Shown piece after piece: positions 1-7,668 of a stretch of 26,659 bases of DNA. The stretch is from an uncultured Clostridium sp. (lineage in GTDB: Bacteria > Bacillota > Clostridia > TANB77 > CAG-508), in NCBI GenBank assembly GCA_900557195.1, contig USRT01000028.1:1-26659 (forward strand), read 5' to 3'. The notes beneath the pieces were generated by a model, which was not told the origin of the DNA, did no database searches, and was given only the letters and a program-made list of their open reading frames with translations. Made by a program: the position numbers and the translations under genes. Position 1 is the stretch's first letter. Each line of letters opens with the position of its first letter.

Positions 1-101
1 TTTCAATATTTTATTTTCAATTTACTTGTGACATATCTATTTTAAACCTATAAAAATAGTAGTTTTAATGTTGATATTCACTCTAAAAAATATATAATAA
101 T

Positions 102-144
102 AAAAAGTATAAAAACTCTTACTTAAAGTTTAAGTTCTTATACT
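102..144 (-). terminator. Terminator of the sigma/anti-sigma operon
   Basis: An imperfect inverted repeat (106-117 with 133-144, one G-U pair in the minus-strand RNA) is followed on the minus strand by a run of five T. It lies about 70 nt past the anti-sigma stop codon, as expected for an intrinsic terminator. Positions 1-101 hold nothing else that I can recognise. Confidence 0.6.
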
Positions 145-213
145 CTCTATCTTATTTTATTATTTCATAAAATTTATCATTAAAAATTTAACAATTAAAA
201 CAAATTTAAATTT

Positions 214-1170
214 TTATCTTTGATTTGCATCATTCATTAACTCCACTAAAGAGTTATTCTCTGTTACTGTATAATTAGTTAAATCAGGAATTTCTACATC
301 TTCATCCTTTACTACATCAAATTGATATCTATAATTGGTTACTTTATCGTGAACTTTTTTTACTATATCTGTTCCTTCATAATGTTCTATACTTGCACTA
401 TATCCACTATCTTTTATTGGTAGACCAGTATCCTTATCTATCCATAATTCTGATTTATTTAAATTTATTATATAATATTCTTTTCCTACTAAATAAGTAT
501 CCTTTTTTATCGTTGCATAAAAAGGTGCTCCTAATCTAAAAATATAGCTTTCATATCCTGAACCTATTGGATTTGGTGCAGAGAGTATATTCTTCTTTTC
601 TTTTGTAAATGGATTGTTTACTTTTACTGCATTTTTATCTTTTTCATATATTGTTATTTCCTGTTTATTTCCTATTTCTCCATATGTAACTCCCCATAAT
701 ACCTCTTCTTCTTTCCCTTCTTCTTTTTGATAAGTTACTTTTTTATATTTTCCATCTTTATACCAAGTTTTGTCTATGAATAATGTATTATGCATTTCAT
801 CATAACTAATTTGCTCTGTATAAAAATTCTCACATTTTAGGGTATTCGCATATTTACAAACTAAATTATTTAATTTTAAAAATTTATATAAATACATTGC
901 AAAGAATATTATAAATACAATTAAAATAGCTGTTATTACTGATTTTATTTTTGATTTTCTTCTATAATTTTTCAAATAGTCAATCTCTTTTTTTATTTTT
1001 GTTTGCTCACTTTCTTTTATATCTTGCTGTAAGTTTTCTAACTTTTGTCTACATTCATCGCATTCTAATAAATGTCTGTCTACTAATTTTTTTGAACTCT
1101 TACTTAATACTCCATCTATATCTCCAATTAATAAATCTTGTACAATTTCACATTCACTCTTTTTCTCCAT
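214..1170 (-). CDS. Anti-sigma factor, zinc-finger type, single membrane span
   Basis: Probable membrane-bound anti-sigma factor that holds the ECF sigma factor encoded just upstream. The cytoplasmic N-terminus (residues 1-50) carries a zf-HC2-like pattern: Cys7, then His33 followed by Cys-x2-Cys (37, 40). A coiled, charged stretch (about 48-72) leads to one transmembrane segment at about 76-94, and the remaining 220 residues would be extracytoplasmic and presumably sense the signal; I do not recognise that domain. Its start overlaps the 3' end of the sigma gene by 17 bp, which indicates translational coupling. The start is supported by AAAGGAGG about 9 nt upstream. Assignment as anti-sigma is secure from context and zinc motif; the signal is unknown. 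Confidence 0.85.
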   Translation of the reverse strand: MEKKSECEIVQDLLIGDIDGVLSKSSKKLVDRHLLECDECRQKLENLQQDIKESEQTKIKKEIDYLKNYRRKSKIKSVITAILIVFIIFFAMYLYKFLKLNNLVCKYANTLKCENFYTEQISYDEMHNTLFIDKTWYKDGKYKKVTYQKEEGKEEEVLWGVTYGEIGNKQEITIYEKDKNAVKVNNPFTKEKKNILSAPNPIGSGYESYIFRLGAPFYATIKKDTYLVGKEYYIINLNKSELWIDKDTGLPIKDSGYSASIEHYEGTDIVKKVHDKVTNYRYQFDVVKDEDVEIPDLTNYTVTENNSLVELMNDANQR

Positions 1171-1651
1171 CTTTTCTTTCCTCCTTTATTTTTTGCTTTC
1201 CTCTAAAGAAAGTAACTCTGGCCCAATTAGGTGTCTTATTTAAAATTTCAGCAATTTCATTAAAATTCAAATTTCCCATTAATCGTAAATACATTACTTC
1301 TTTTGTTTTGCTATCTAACTTTTGCATGCTTTTGTATAATTGTAACTTATCTTCTTTTAAAAAATATTGTTCTTCTAATTCATTTGATATAATATTTTCT
1401 TTTACATCATCTAATGGTATTTGCTTTTTTAACTTATTTTTCTTTAGTTCTTTATACCAAAGATGTTTTGCAATTTGACATAGCCAAACAGATACCTTGC
1501 AATCTCCTCTAAATTTATTTAATTCTTTTATTGCAATTGCAAAAGTCTCTTGTGTTATTTCTTCAGAGAGCTCTTCATTTTGACTTAGGCAAAATATATA
1601 CTTATATACTATATTTGCGTTTTCATTATATATTTCTTCAATATTATGCAT
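1154..1651 (-). CDS. ECF-family RNA polymerase sigma factor
   Basis: A 165-residue sigma-70 family factor of the extracytoplasmic-function type, which directs RNA polymerase to stress or envelope promoters. Sigma region 2 spans roughly residues 5-60, with the typical run around EEITQETF near 30. A helix-turn-helix region 4 spans roughly 110-158 (LDSKTKEVMYLRL followed by NFNEIAEIL). The linker is short, as in minimal ECF factors. The start has AAGGAGGG 8 nt upstream. It is first in a two-gene operon with the overlapping anti-sigma gene. Such factors usually activate their own promoter, but I could not identify a convincing promoter in the AT-rich upstream region. Confidence 0.9.
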   Translation of the reverse strand: MHNIEEIYNENANIVYKYIFCLSQNEELSEEITQETFAIAIKELNKFRGDCKVSVWLCQIAKHLWYKELKKNKLKKQIPLDDVKENIISNELEEQYFLKEDKLQLYKSMQKLDSKTKEVMYLRLMGNLNFNEIAEILNKTPNWARVTFFRGKQKIKEERKDGEKE

Positions 1652-1782
1652 TTTTTTGCCCTCCTTACTATATATGAGATATTATTTTTTATTTTATTAC
1701 ATTTTTTTATAAATTTTTCAAAAATTTTATATCAATGTTAAAAACTCTCTTTTTATAAATTACATAAATACTATTATTATCT

Positions 1783-1839
1783 AAAAAAAAAGCATTTGTA
1801 TATGAAATGAACTTTTTCTATCACATCATATACAAACGC
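1783..1839 (-). terminator. Intrinsic terminator of the patatin-like gene
   Basis: A 14-bp stem (1792-1805 with 1826-1839, one G-U pair in the minus-strand RNA) is followed on the minus strand by nine consecutive T (complement of 1783-1791). It lies about 50 nt beyond the patatin-like stop codon. Confidence 0.85.
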
Positions 1840-1888
1840 CTCTGTATTTATTTTTATCTTCATTTTATTTAGCTCTTATATATTTTTT

Positions 1889-2803
1889 TTATATCAAAGA
1901 CCTCTTTATTTCATCTATATTTCGCATTACACAATCATATCCATATTTATAACAACTATCTAATTTCTCAATATCTAGTAATCCTGTTTTATCAGTATAA
2001 ACATTTAAAACATAATCACTCATTTCTAAACTTTCCTCTGAAATTTTACTCCCCATTATATCTATTGTTTTCATTACAATATCCATTATATTACTCTCTT
2101 CATTAATTTCATCACTATTAAATTTAACTGCAATAACTTTATCTGCTCCTTGCTTCTTTACTTCATTTACAGGAATATTGTCTAATGCTCCACCATCCAT
2201 AAATGCATGCTTTTGTACTTTGCATGGACTAAAAAAAGCCGGAAAACTACTACTTGCTCTAACTGCTTTACCAATTGATACATCAGTTATATATTGATTA
2301 GTATCTTTTGCTTCTTTTGGTATATAATTAGTAAAAACATATTCTTTAGAATCTGCTATATCAACAGTTGGAATTACTATTGGCATCTCTATTTCTTTTA
2401 TTAAGTCTATCCCTTTTCTCTTTGCATATTCGTTATATAATCTTTCAACATTTTTACCACTTCGTAATCCTGTTAATGAGATTTTTCTATTTATCATAAA
2501 ATTCTTTAATCCAGAAATAATTGGATTTGTATTCATTTTTGCAATTTCCTTGCTATATCTTTTAAATAATATATATATATATTGTGGTGAATATCCCATA
2601 GCATACAATGAAGCCACAATTGCGCCACAACTTGTGCCTCCTATAATATCTATTTTAATATTGTTTTCTTCTAAAGCTCTTAATACTCCTGCATGTGCAA
2701 TTCCTCTTATTCCTCCTCCTGACAAAGCAATCCCTAACTTCACTTTAATCAACTCCATTTCGTTACTAGTTATATTATTAACTTTTTTTACTAATTTAAA
2801 CAT
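1889..2803 (-). CDS. Patatin-like phospholipase/esterase (RssA type)
   Basis: A 304-residue patatin-fold serine esterase, likely a lipid acyl hydrolase. The oxyanion-hole glycine motif GGGIRG lies at residues 29-34. The nucleophile elbow is GTSCG (56-60, Ser58). The catalytic aspartate is in DGG at 203-205, so the Ser-Asp dyad is complete. There is no signal peptide and no clear membrane segment, consistent with a cytoplasmic or peripheral protein like bacterial RssA/YlbK. The first ATG is used because it has a GGGA-type site; Met16, which sits closer to the usual family start, has no ribosome site. It is a single-gene unit with its own terminator. The substrate cannot be told from sequence. 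Confidence 0.88.
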   Translation of the reverse strand: MFKLVKKVNNITSNEMELIKVKLGIALSGGGIRGIAHAGVLRALEENNIKIDIIGGTSCGAIVASLYAMGYSPQYIYILFKRYSKEIAKMNTNPIISGLKNFMINRKISLTGLRSGKNVERLYNEYAKRKGIDLIKEIEMPIVIPTVDIADSKEYVFTNYIPKEAKDTNQYITDVSIGKAVRASSSFPAFFSPCKVQKHAFMDGGALDNIPVNEVKKQGADKVIAVKFNSDEINEESNIMDIVMKTIDIMGSKISEESLEMSDYVLNVYTDKTGLLDIEKLDSCYKYGYDCVMRNIDEIKRSLI

Positions 2804-2947
2804 TCATTCCCATAATTAATAATATTCACTATAACTATAGCTTTAAATATAAATCACTATTATAAGGAGCTACCTTTCTATTCTTCATTTTTTTATATTA
2901 TGTATAATATTTAATATTACTAAATCTTATTATTTTTCATTTATATA

Positions 2948-2976
2948 TTGACTTTGTTTAGATATTATGTTACTAT
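2948..2976 (+). promoter_or_regulatory. Promoter of the 59-aa plus-strand gene
   Basis: TTGACT (2948-2953), 17-nt spacer, TACTAT (2971-2976), with an extended -10 TG at 2968-2969. This is a near-consensus vegetative promoter 35 nt ahead of the start codon. Confidence 0.75.
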
Positions 2977-3010
2977 ATATAGACACCTTAAATTTTAGGA
3001 GGTTTCTTTT

Positions 3011-3190
3011 ATGAATACTGATCTGTTGTTTGACTACTACGAAGCCGTTGGGCATGAAAGATTTCGGTATGAGGTAATCAATAAAAAATTACCACCTGAA
3101 ATCCAAGAGGAGTTTGACAAACTAACAGGATGTATAAAATTAATATCTAAACTGGATAACTTCCCAGTTTGGTTTATCATAGAAGAGTAG
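3011..3190 (+). CDS. Solitary small protein of unknown function, 59 aa (cassette A)
   Basis: An isolated plus-strand gene with a near-consensus promoter, an AGGAGG ribosome site (2998-3003) and a strong terminator directly after it, so it is very likely expressed. The product is acidic and soluble (begins MNTDLLFDYYEAVGHERF), with one Cys (41) and a C-terminal aromatic stretch FPVWF. I recognise no family. Its codons (GCC, CTG, GGG, CGG) are more GC-rich than the surrounding genes, which suggests a different origin. It contains the only zero-frame CGG codon (3065-3067) in this window that is not at an apparent frameshift site. A +1 shift there would give only a 21-residue product, so either CGG is read here or the gene makes a shorter peptide. 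Confidence 0.7.
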   Translation: MNTDLLFDYYEAVGHERFRYEVINKKLPPEIQEEFDKLTGCIKLISKLDNFPVWFIIEE

Positions 3191-3202
3191 AAGTATTAAA
3201 TA

Positions 3203-3237
3203 TCCCCACTGTTTTTTATAACAGTGGGGATTTGATT
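3203..3237 (+). terminator. Terminator of the 59-aa gene
   Basis: Perfect 11-bp GC-rich stem (3203-3213 with 3220-3230) followed by TTTGATTT, 12 nt after the stop codon. Confidence 0.85.
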
Positions 3238-3242
3238 TATAT

Positions 3243-3278
3243 AAAAAAACTGTAACTATTAATATTATATAGTTACAG
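3243..3278 (-). terminator. Terminator of the rpsF-ssb-rpsR operon
   Basis: A 9-bp stem (3250-3258 with 3270-3278) followed on the minus strand by seven T (complement of 3243-3249), about 20 nt after the rpsR stop. It is arranged tail to tail with the terminator at 3203-3237. Confidence 0.85.
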
Positions 3279-3296
3279 CTTTTATATAATCTTTTA

Positions 3297-3575
3297 TTAT
3301 TCTTGAGAATATGGAAGCATTGCAATTTGTCTACATCTTTTTATTGCAAGTGTAATATCTCTTTGATGTTTTGCACAAGCTCCAGTTGCTCTTCTTGGTA
3401 ATATTTTACCTTTATCATTAATAAATTTCTTTAATTGTTCTGGATTTTTGTAATCTAAAACTAAATTTTTATCTTTACATAAAGGACATACCTTTTTTCT
3501 CATTTTTCTAAACTTTGGATTGTAATCTTCGTCATTGTTTCTATTATTTCTTCTATTATTTTTTTTGTCTGCCAT
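3297..3575 (-). CDS. rpsR: 30S ribosomal protein S18
   Basis: A 92-residue S18, a small-subunit protein that binds S6 on the platform. The conserved core begins at about residue 26 (MRKKVCPLC) and ends with the family signature TGACAKHQRDITLAIKRCR (65-83). The Cys-x2-Cys at 30-33 with downstream Cys67 and His69 suggests a zinc-binding (C+) form of S18. The first 25 residues are an Asn/Arg-rich basic tail. It is last in the rpsF-ssb-rpsR operon, 21 nt after ssb, with an AGGGGGG ribosome site. Confidence 0.98.
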   Translation of the reverse strand: MADKKNNRRNNRNNDEDYNPKFRKMRKKVCPLCKDKNLVLDYKNPEQLKKFINDKGKILPRRATGACAKHQRDITLAIKRCRQIAMLPYSQE

Positions 3576-3596
3576 TTTTTTCCCCCCTATCTTTAA

Positions 3597-4019
3597 TTAA
3601 AATGGTAGGTCATCTCCTGATGATATTTCGAAATCTGAACCTGCACTTGATGGCATTGCACCAAAAGTTGCATCAAAGTTTGCACCAGAATCACTTTCTC
3701 TTTTGCTATCTGCAAAATAAGCTTCTTCTGCTATAACTTCTGTTACATAACGTTTTTGACCTTGTTCGTCGTCCCAAGATCTTGTTTGAATTCTACCTAT
3801 AACACCAACTTGTTGACCTTTTTTAAAATATTTACTACAAAACTCTCCTAGTTTGCTCCATGCAACTATATTAATAAAATCTGCTTGTCTTTCTTCTCCT
3901 GGACGTGCAAATCTTCTATTTACAGCTAATGAAAAAGAAGCAACTAATGTATTATTTGTTTGTGTATATCTTACTTCTGGGTCTCTTGTTAATCTCCCCA
4001 TTAAAATTACTTTATTCAT
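3597..4019 (-). CDS. ssb: Single-stranded DNA-binding protein
   Basis: A 140-residue SSB that coats single-stranded DNA in replication, recombination and repair. The OB fold covers residues 1-105 (MNKVILMGRLTRDPEVRYTQ at the start, WDDEQGQKRYVTEVIAEE near 85-102). A short, low-complexity linker leads to the acidic tip DDLPF, which is the docking peptide for replication and repair partners. It is the middle gene of the conserved rpsF-ssb-rpsR operon. Confidence 0.97.
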   Translation of the reverse strand: MNKVILMGRLTRDPEVRYTQTNNTLVASFSLAVNRRFARPGEERQADFINIVAWSKLGEFCSKYFKKGQQVGVIGRIQTRSWDDEQGQKRYVTEVIAEEAYFADSKRESDSGANFDATFGAMPSSAGSDFEISSGDDLPF

Positions 4020-4060
4020 ATAATTCTACCTTACCTTTCTATAATTAAAGGCCCCCGAAA

Positions 4061-4345
4061 TTATTCATCAACTTTTATTGTCATGAATTTTATTACTTCA
4101 TCTGTAATTCTGTAATTTCTTTCAAGTTCTTTTATTAATTCAGGATTAGCTTCAAAATTGAATACTTGATAATATCCTTCTTTTTGTTTTTTTACTTCAT
4201 AAGCTAATTTTCTTTTTCCTAAATCATCAACTTTTTCTACTTTTCCATCAGTATTAATCAAATCTGTAAACTTTGCGACTAAAGATTTAACTCCTTCTTC
4301 ATCTACAGATGGATTAATAATGATAACACTTTCGTATTTGTTCAT
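4061..4345 (-). CDS. rpsF: 30S ribosomal protein S6
   Basis: A 94-residue S6 with the typical start MNKYESVIIINPSVDEEGV and the conserved GKRKLAYEVKKQKEGYYQVFNF stretch in two parts around residues 44-65. It pairs with S18 on the 30S platform. It is the first gene of the operon, with a canonical AAGGAGGTG ribosome site and a good promoter upstream (4434-4462). The 41-nt gap before ssb contains a short GC-rich patch near 4051 but no clear S6:S18 autoregulatory structure that I can defend. Confidence 0.98.
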   Translation of the reverse strand: MNKYESVIIINPSVDEEGVKSLVAKFTDLINTDGKVEKVDDLGKRKLAYEVKKQKEGYYQVFNFEANPELIKELERNYRITDEVIKFMTIKVDE

Positions 4346-4433
4346 TATTCTTTCACCTCCTTGTGGATTTATAACCTACACTTTTTATGTAAGTAAGGAT
4401 TAGAAAAATATCTTGTACTTTTCCAATATTGGT

Positions 4434-4462
4434 ATTTTATCACATTTCATCATACTTTGCAA
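4434..4462 (-). promoter_or_regulatory. Promoter of rpsF-ssb-rpsR
   Basis: On the minus strand TTGCAA (4457-4462), 17-nt spacer, TAAAAT (4434-4439), about 90 nt before the rpsF start. Confidence 0.7.
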
Positions 4463-4472
4463 CACCTTTTTA

Positions 4473-4501
4473 TTGACTTTTTTCTACAATTATCGTAATA
4501 T
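4473..4501 (+). promoter_or_regulatory. Promoter of mscL
   Basis: TTGACT (4473-4478), 17-nt spacer, TAATAT (4496-4501). It is back to back with the rpsF promoter, only 10 bp apart. Confidence 0.7.
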
Positions 4502-4532
4502 TATTATTGTAAAGTAAAAAAGGGGGATTTTT

Positions 4533-5039
4533 ATGTTAAAAGAATTTAAAGAATTTGCAACTCGTGGAAATATAATGGATATGGCAATAGGTGTTATTAT
4601 TGGTGGTGCTTTTCAAAAAATAGTTACATCATTAGTTAATGACATTATAATGCCTACTGTAGCAATTTTCACTGGAAAAGTAGATTTTTCAGACTTAGTA
4701 TTTACAGTAGGAAATGCATCTATTAAATACGGTGCTTTTATAACAGCCATAATTGATTTCCTAATTATAGCATTTTCTATTTTTATAGCAATTAAAACTG
4801 CTAATACTATTAACAAAAGAATGGAAAAAATAGCAAAAGGTGAACTAGATAAATTAAACAAAAAAACTAAAAAATTATTAAAAAATAAAAAAGGAGAACA
4901 AGAAAGCGAAGAATCAGAAGTAATAGAAGAAACTCCTGAAACAAAAATTTGTCCATACTGTTTTTCAGAAATAAATTATAATGCTACTAAATGTCCTCAT
5001 TGTACTTCAGATTTAGTAGAAAAAGCTGTTAAAGATTAA
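4533..5039 (+). CDS. mscL: MscL mechanosensitive channel with C-terminal zinc ribbon
   Basis: Large-conductance mechanosensitive channel, the emergency release valve for hypo-osmotic shock. Residues 1-110 match MscL throughout: N-terminal helix MLKEFKEFATRGN, the pore helix TM1 (about 15-43, with GVIIGGAF and DIIMP), a periplasmic loop, and TM2 (about 66-90). The protein is 168 aa, about 30-40 longer than most MscL. After a Lys-rich helix and an acidic linker (121-137) comes a zinc ribbon with Cys140-x2-Cys143 and Cys154-x2-Cys157. This cytoplasmic domain sits where the C-terminal helical bundle normally ends, so it would present five zinc ribbons per channel. The ribosome site is a run of GGGGG 8 nt before the ATG. 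Confidence 0.93.
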   Translation: MLKEFKEFATRGNIMDMAIGVIIGGAFQKIVTSLVNDIIMPTVAIFTGKVDFSDLVFTVGNASIKYGAFITAIIDFLIIAFSIFIAIKTANTINKRMEKIAKGELDKLNKKTKKLLKNKKGEQESEESEVIEETPETKICPYCFSEINYNATKCPHCTSDLVEKAVKD

Positions 5040-5065
5040 GTTCTTTAGACATTATAAAATAATAT

Positions 5066-5115
5066 TAAGAGCTTTTAGTATATAGTCTCTGAGAAATATA
5101 TACTAAAAGCTCTTA
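5066..5115. terminator. 19-bp perfect inverted repeat between convergent genes
   Basis: A perfect 19-bp repeat (5066-5084 with 5097-5115, 12-nt loop) directly after mscL. It probably terminates mscL and possibly also the opposing M50 transcript, although neither side has a good T run. The rest of the gap to 5352 is AT-rich; a second weaker hairpin (5255-5264 with 5282-5291) is the only other structure seen there. Confidence 0.55.
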
Positions 5116-5352
5116 AATTATCTATTTTAAAATGTTGCCAGTCTCATATTTAGTATCTAATTATTTTCTTTACAAATTTATATCTATATTCTTTAGAAAT
5201 CCAGAAAAAAACATTCAAAATTTATTTTAGATATAAAACTTTATTAATCTAACTATTTACTTTAAAATTACATATTCATTCTAAAGTAAATATATATATT
5301 TTACAAATATGTAAAATATCATTTACCTTTTATCATTTCTACTAATTTTATT

Positions 5353-6048
5353 TCAAACTTTTGTAAAATATGTATGTTCACTTTCATCATTATCATCTAT
5401 GTTTTCTATTAATTTATATATATTCATTTTAGAATTATATCTTTTATTTTCTACAATTACCATAAACCATAAATACATTAAAATTATTAAAATAGATATA
5501 TTTTTTAAATATAAAATAGCTATACTAGAAACAATTGTAAGAAAAATTATAGTAACATTTGATAATATATATGTATATTTGTAGGAATTTTTTAACCCAT
5601 CTTTTATATATATAATACTTTTTACAATTCTTCCTCCATCCAATGGATAAATTGGTATCAAATTAAAAAAGCCAATTAATAAATTAGAAAAAACTATAAA
5701 CTCTGTTGATATATTAAAAAATGAAATCCCCAAAAATCCACATACTAAAGCAATAATAAAATTTGTAATTGGTCCTGAAATAGCAATAATTACTTTCTTC
5801 AAAGCTAACATATTTGCACATTCAAGCTTTTCATTATAATTTTTTAAGTTCATATAAAAACATGCTGATACACCTACTGGTAACAATTCTATTTTTCTTG
5901 GTTTAAATCCTAATATTATTCCAGTAATCAAATGCCCTAATTCATGTAAAATAGCAAATAACATTATCACACAATATATTTCTAATTGTCTTGTTAGTAA
6001 GAAAATTAAGACTACAATAAATATTTTCAAATCAATTTTTATTTGCAA
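5353..6048 (-). CDS. Intramembrane metalloprotease, M50 family, SpoIVFB-like
   Basis: A 231-residue polytopic membrane zinc protease. HELGH at residues 35-39 gives the two zinc histidines and catalytic Glu, and NLIPIYPLDGGR (129-140) supplies the third ligand Asp137. In Bacillus SpoIVFB cleaves pro-sigma-K in the forespore outer membrane; the size, topology and the M23 gene directly upstream (18-nt gap) match the spoIVFA-spoIVFB pair. The start is a TTG with AAAAGGAG about 10 nt upstream; no ATG fits better. No cystathionine-beta-synthase domain is visible, unlike some M50B proteins. Confidence is high for the family and moderate for the sporulation role. Confidence 0.85.
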   Translation of the reverse strand: MQIKIDLKIFIVVLIFLLTRQLEIYCVIMLFAILHELGHLITGIILGFKPRKIELLPVGVSACFYMNLKNYNEKLECANMLALKKVIIAISGPITNFIIALVCGFLGISFFNISTEFIVFSNLLIGFFNLIPIYPLDGGRIVKSIIYIKDGLKNSYKYTYILSNVTIIFLTIVSSIAILYLKNISILIILMYLWFMVIVENKRYNSKMNIYKLIENIDDNDESEHTYFTKV

Positions 6049-6066
6049 GATAGAACAACTCCTTTT

Positions 6067-7035
6067 TTAAAACTGTAAAACATATTCTGGATCAACTAAT
6101 CTATCATCTACTCTTATTTCAAAATGTAGATGAGGTCCTGTCGCTCTTCCTGTTTGACCTACTTCTGCAATCTCCATTCCCTGTTTTATTTCATCCCCCT
6201 CTTTTACATACAAAGTTTTACAATGAGCATATAATGTTGTAACATTACCACTAACTATTTTTATATGATTTCCATAATCACCTTGTGAAGAACAAACCAT
6301 AACTTTTCCATCCATTGCAGAAACAATCTTCGTTCCTTCATTTACGCCTATATCTATTCCTGCATGATTTGCAGATATAATACTACTTGGTGTTCTTGGT
6401 CCAAACCTAGATGTAATTGTTCCTTTTAATGGAAGAGCTATTTGGTAATTATCTTTTACATATTGTGCATCAATTTCCATTTGACTTTTTTGTTCTTGAG
6501 TTGATCTTTCCTCTGATGATATCTCACTTCCCCCACCTACACCAAGAGTAGAGTTTACATCTTGACCATTTTCCTCTTGATTATTAGTTTCTCCTTCAGT
6601 TTGTGAATCATTGTTTTGTGTTTGTTCTTCATTATTATTTTCATTTACATTATTTTCAACATTTCCTTCATTTTCATTATTATCTTTTTTTACTTCATTT
6701 TCATTTATTTCGTTAAAATTAATATTTAATCCTTTAAAATAATCTATTGTTTTATCATACATCATTTTAATATTCATATCATAAGACAAAACCTCTTTAG
6801 TCTTATTTAATATATCCTGCGAGAATAAATCATTTGAATTCTTTACCATATAAAATCCAGAATAAATAATAATACAAATTACGATTTTACAAATCATTTT
6901 TTTAAATAAAGAAACATCTGGTTTACTACTTATATTTACTGTGTTTCCCGTCAATCTAACACCTTGATTTTTTCTTTTTTGATATATCTCTTCTGCCCTT
7001 CTTATTCTTTCCTCTGTACTTATTATTTTTTCCAT
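6067..7035 (-). CDS. Membrane-anchored M23 peptidase, SpoIVFA-like
   Basis: A 322-residue protein with a cytoplasmic N-terminus (1-45), one transmembrane segment (about 46-64), a long Asn/Glu-rich low-complexity linker (about 105-185) and a C-terminal LytM/M23 domain (200-322). The M23 zinc and catalytic residues are present: His224 and Asp228 in NHAGID, His271 in YAHC, and HLH at 302-304. Being immediately upstream of the M50 protease gene it occupies the spoIVFA position, where the Bacillus protein anchors and inhibits SpoIVFB. An intact active site leaves open a true peptidoglycan endopeptidase role, as in SpoIIQ-type proteins. The start has an AGAGGTG site. Confidence 0.8.
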   Translation of the reverse strand: MEKIISTEERIRRAEEIYQKRKNQGVRLTGNTVNISSKPDVSLFKKMICKIVICIIIYSGFYMVKNSNDLFSQDILNKTKEVLSYDMNIKMMYDKTIDYFKGLNINFNEINENEVKKDNNENEGNVENNVNENNNEEQTQNNDSQTEGETNNQEENGQDVNSTLGVGGGSEISSEERSTQEQKSQMEIDAQYVKDNYQIALPLKGTITSRFGPRTPSSIISANHAGIDIGVNEGTKIVSAMDGKVMVCSSQGDYGNHIKIVSGNVTTLYAHCKTLYVKEGDEIKQGMEIAEVGQTGRATGPHLHFEIRVDDRLVDPEYVLQF

Positions 7036-7093
7036 AATAAAAACACCTCTTCCTTTGTTAATGGTGTTAATTTAATATACACTGTTAATACAT

Positions 7094-7127
7094 AAAAGAT
7101 GTGCACAAAATTCAGTGCACATCTTTT
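7094..7127. terminator. Hairpin terminator, probably of the 118-aa gene
   Basis: A 13-bp stem (7094-7106 with 7115-7127) flanked by T on both strands (TTTTTAC on plus, CTTTTATG on minus). It lies between the 118-aa gene and the M23 gene, so it most likely ends the former. No plus-strand gene precedes it. Confidence 0.65.
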
Positions 7128-7227
7128 TACATCTTTAATGTGCTATTTTAAATTAAACGTCATTACTTCCTTTGTAGATTTACATTTTAATGTATATTCC
7201 TATCCAAGATGTTTTATGCACATACCT

Positions 7228-7584
7228 TTATATTATATTAAAAATAAAGCTTACAACAGTTACAATTATTACTCCTATTGTACATACCTTCAATTTCTTA
7301 TATTTTCTTTCTAACTGTCTTAGCTCTTTTTTACCTTTAATATCCTGATCCTCGATTTTTGAAATATAATTTGATATAACAATTTCTGCTTCCTTTATTA
7401 TATAATCTTTACCATCTTTATCTTCACTATTATTTTTACTATTTTTAAAATTTTCTGGTTTATTCTTGGCAAGTTCTGGCTTTTTTATTTTTGTATTTGA
7501 CTTTAATACTACAATAGCTTCCTCTACTATGTTAGATGGCAAATCTTTCAGAACAATCATATTCTTCATACTACTTATATCCAT
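7228..7584 (-). CDS. Tail-anchored protein of unknown function
   Basis: A 118-residue protein that I do not recognise. Residues 1-30 look globular, 31-60 are Lys/Asn/Ser-rich and disordered, 61-95 are charged and helical (likely coiled coil), and 97-118 are one hydrophobic segment at the extreme C-terminus, which is the layout of a tail-anchored membrane protein. It lies upstream of the M23/M50 pair and downstream of yyaC on the same strand, so a role in sporulation or the envelope is possible but not shown. The start follows a GGGAGG site. Confidence 0.75.
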   Translation of the reverse strand: MDISSMKNMIVLKDLPSNIVEEAIVVLKSNTKIKKPELAKNKPENFKNSKNNSEDKDGKDYIIKEAEIVISNYISKIEDQDIKGKKELRQLERKYKKLKVCTIGVIIVTVVSFIFNII

Positions 7585-7668
7585 ATATACCTCCCGATTT
7601 CTCTTCGCAATTTATATATAGATTTTTTCCTATTTTTGCTATTTTATTCTAAGAGAAGAAAATTTAAT

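Noticed and set aside
951..1478. Long plus-strand open frames opposite real genes (here, and opposite the helicase, guaA, guaB and ssb genes)
   Set aside because: They lack ribosome sites and have the low-complexity Phe/Leu/Ser composition of antisense shadows in AT-rich DNA.
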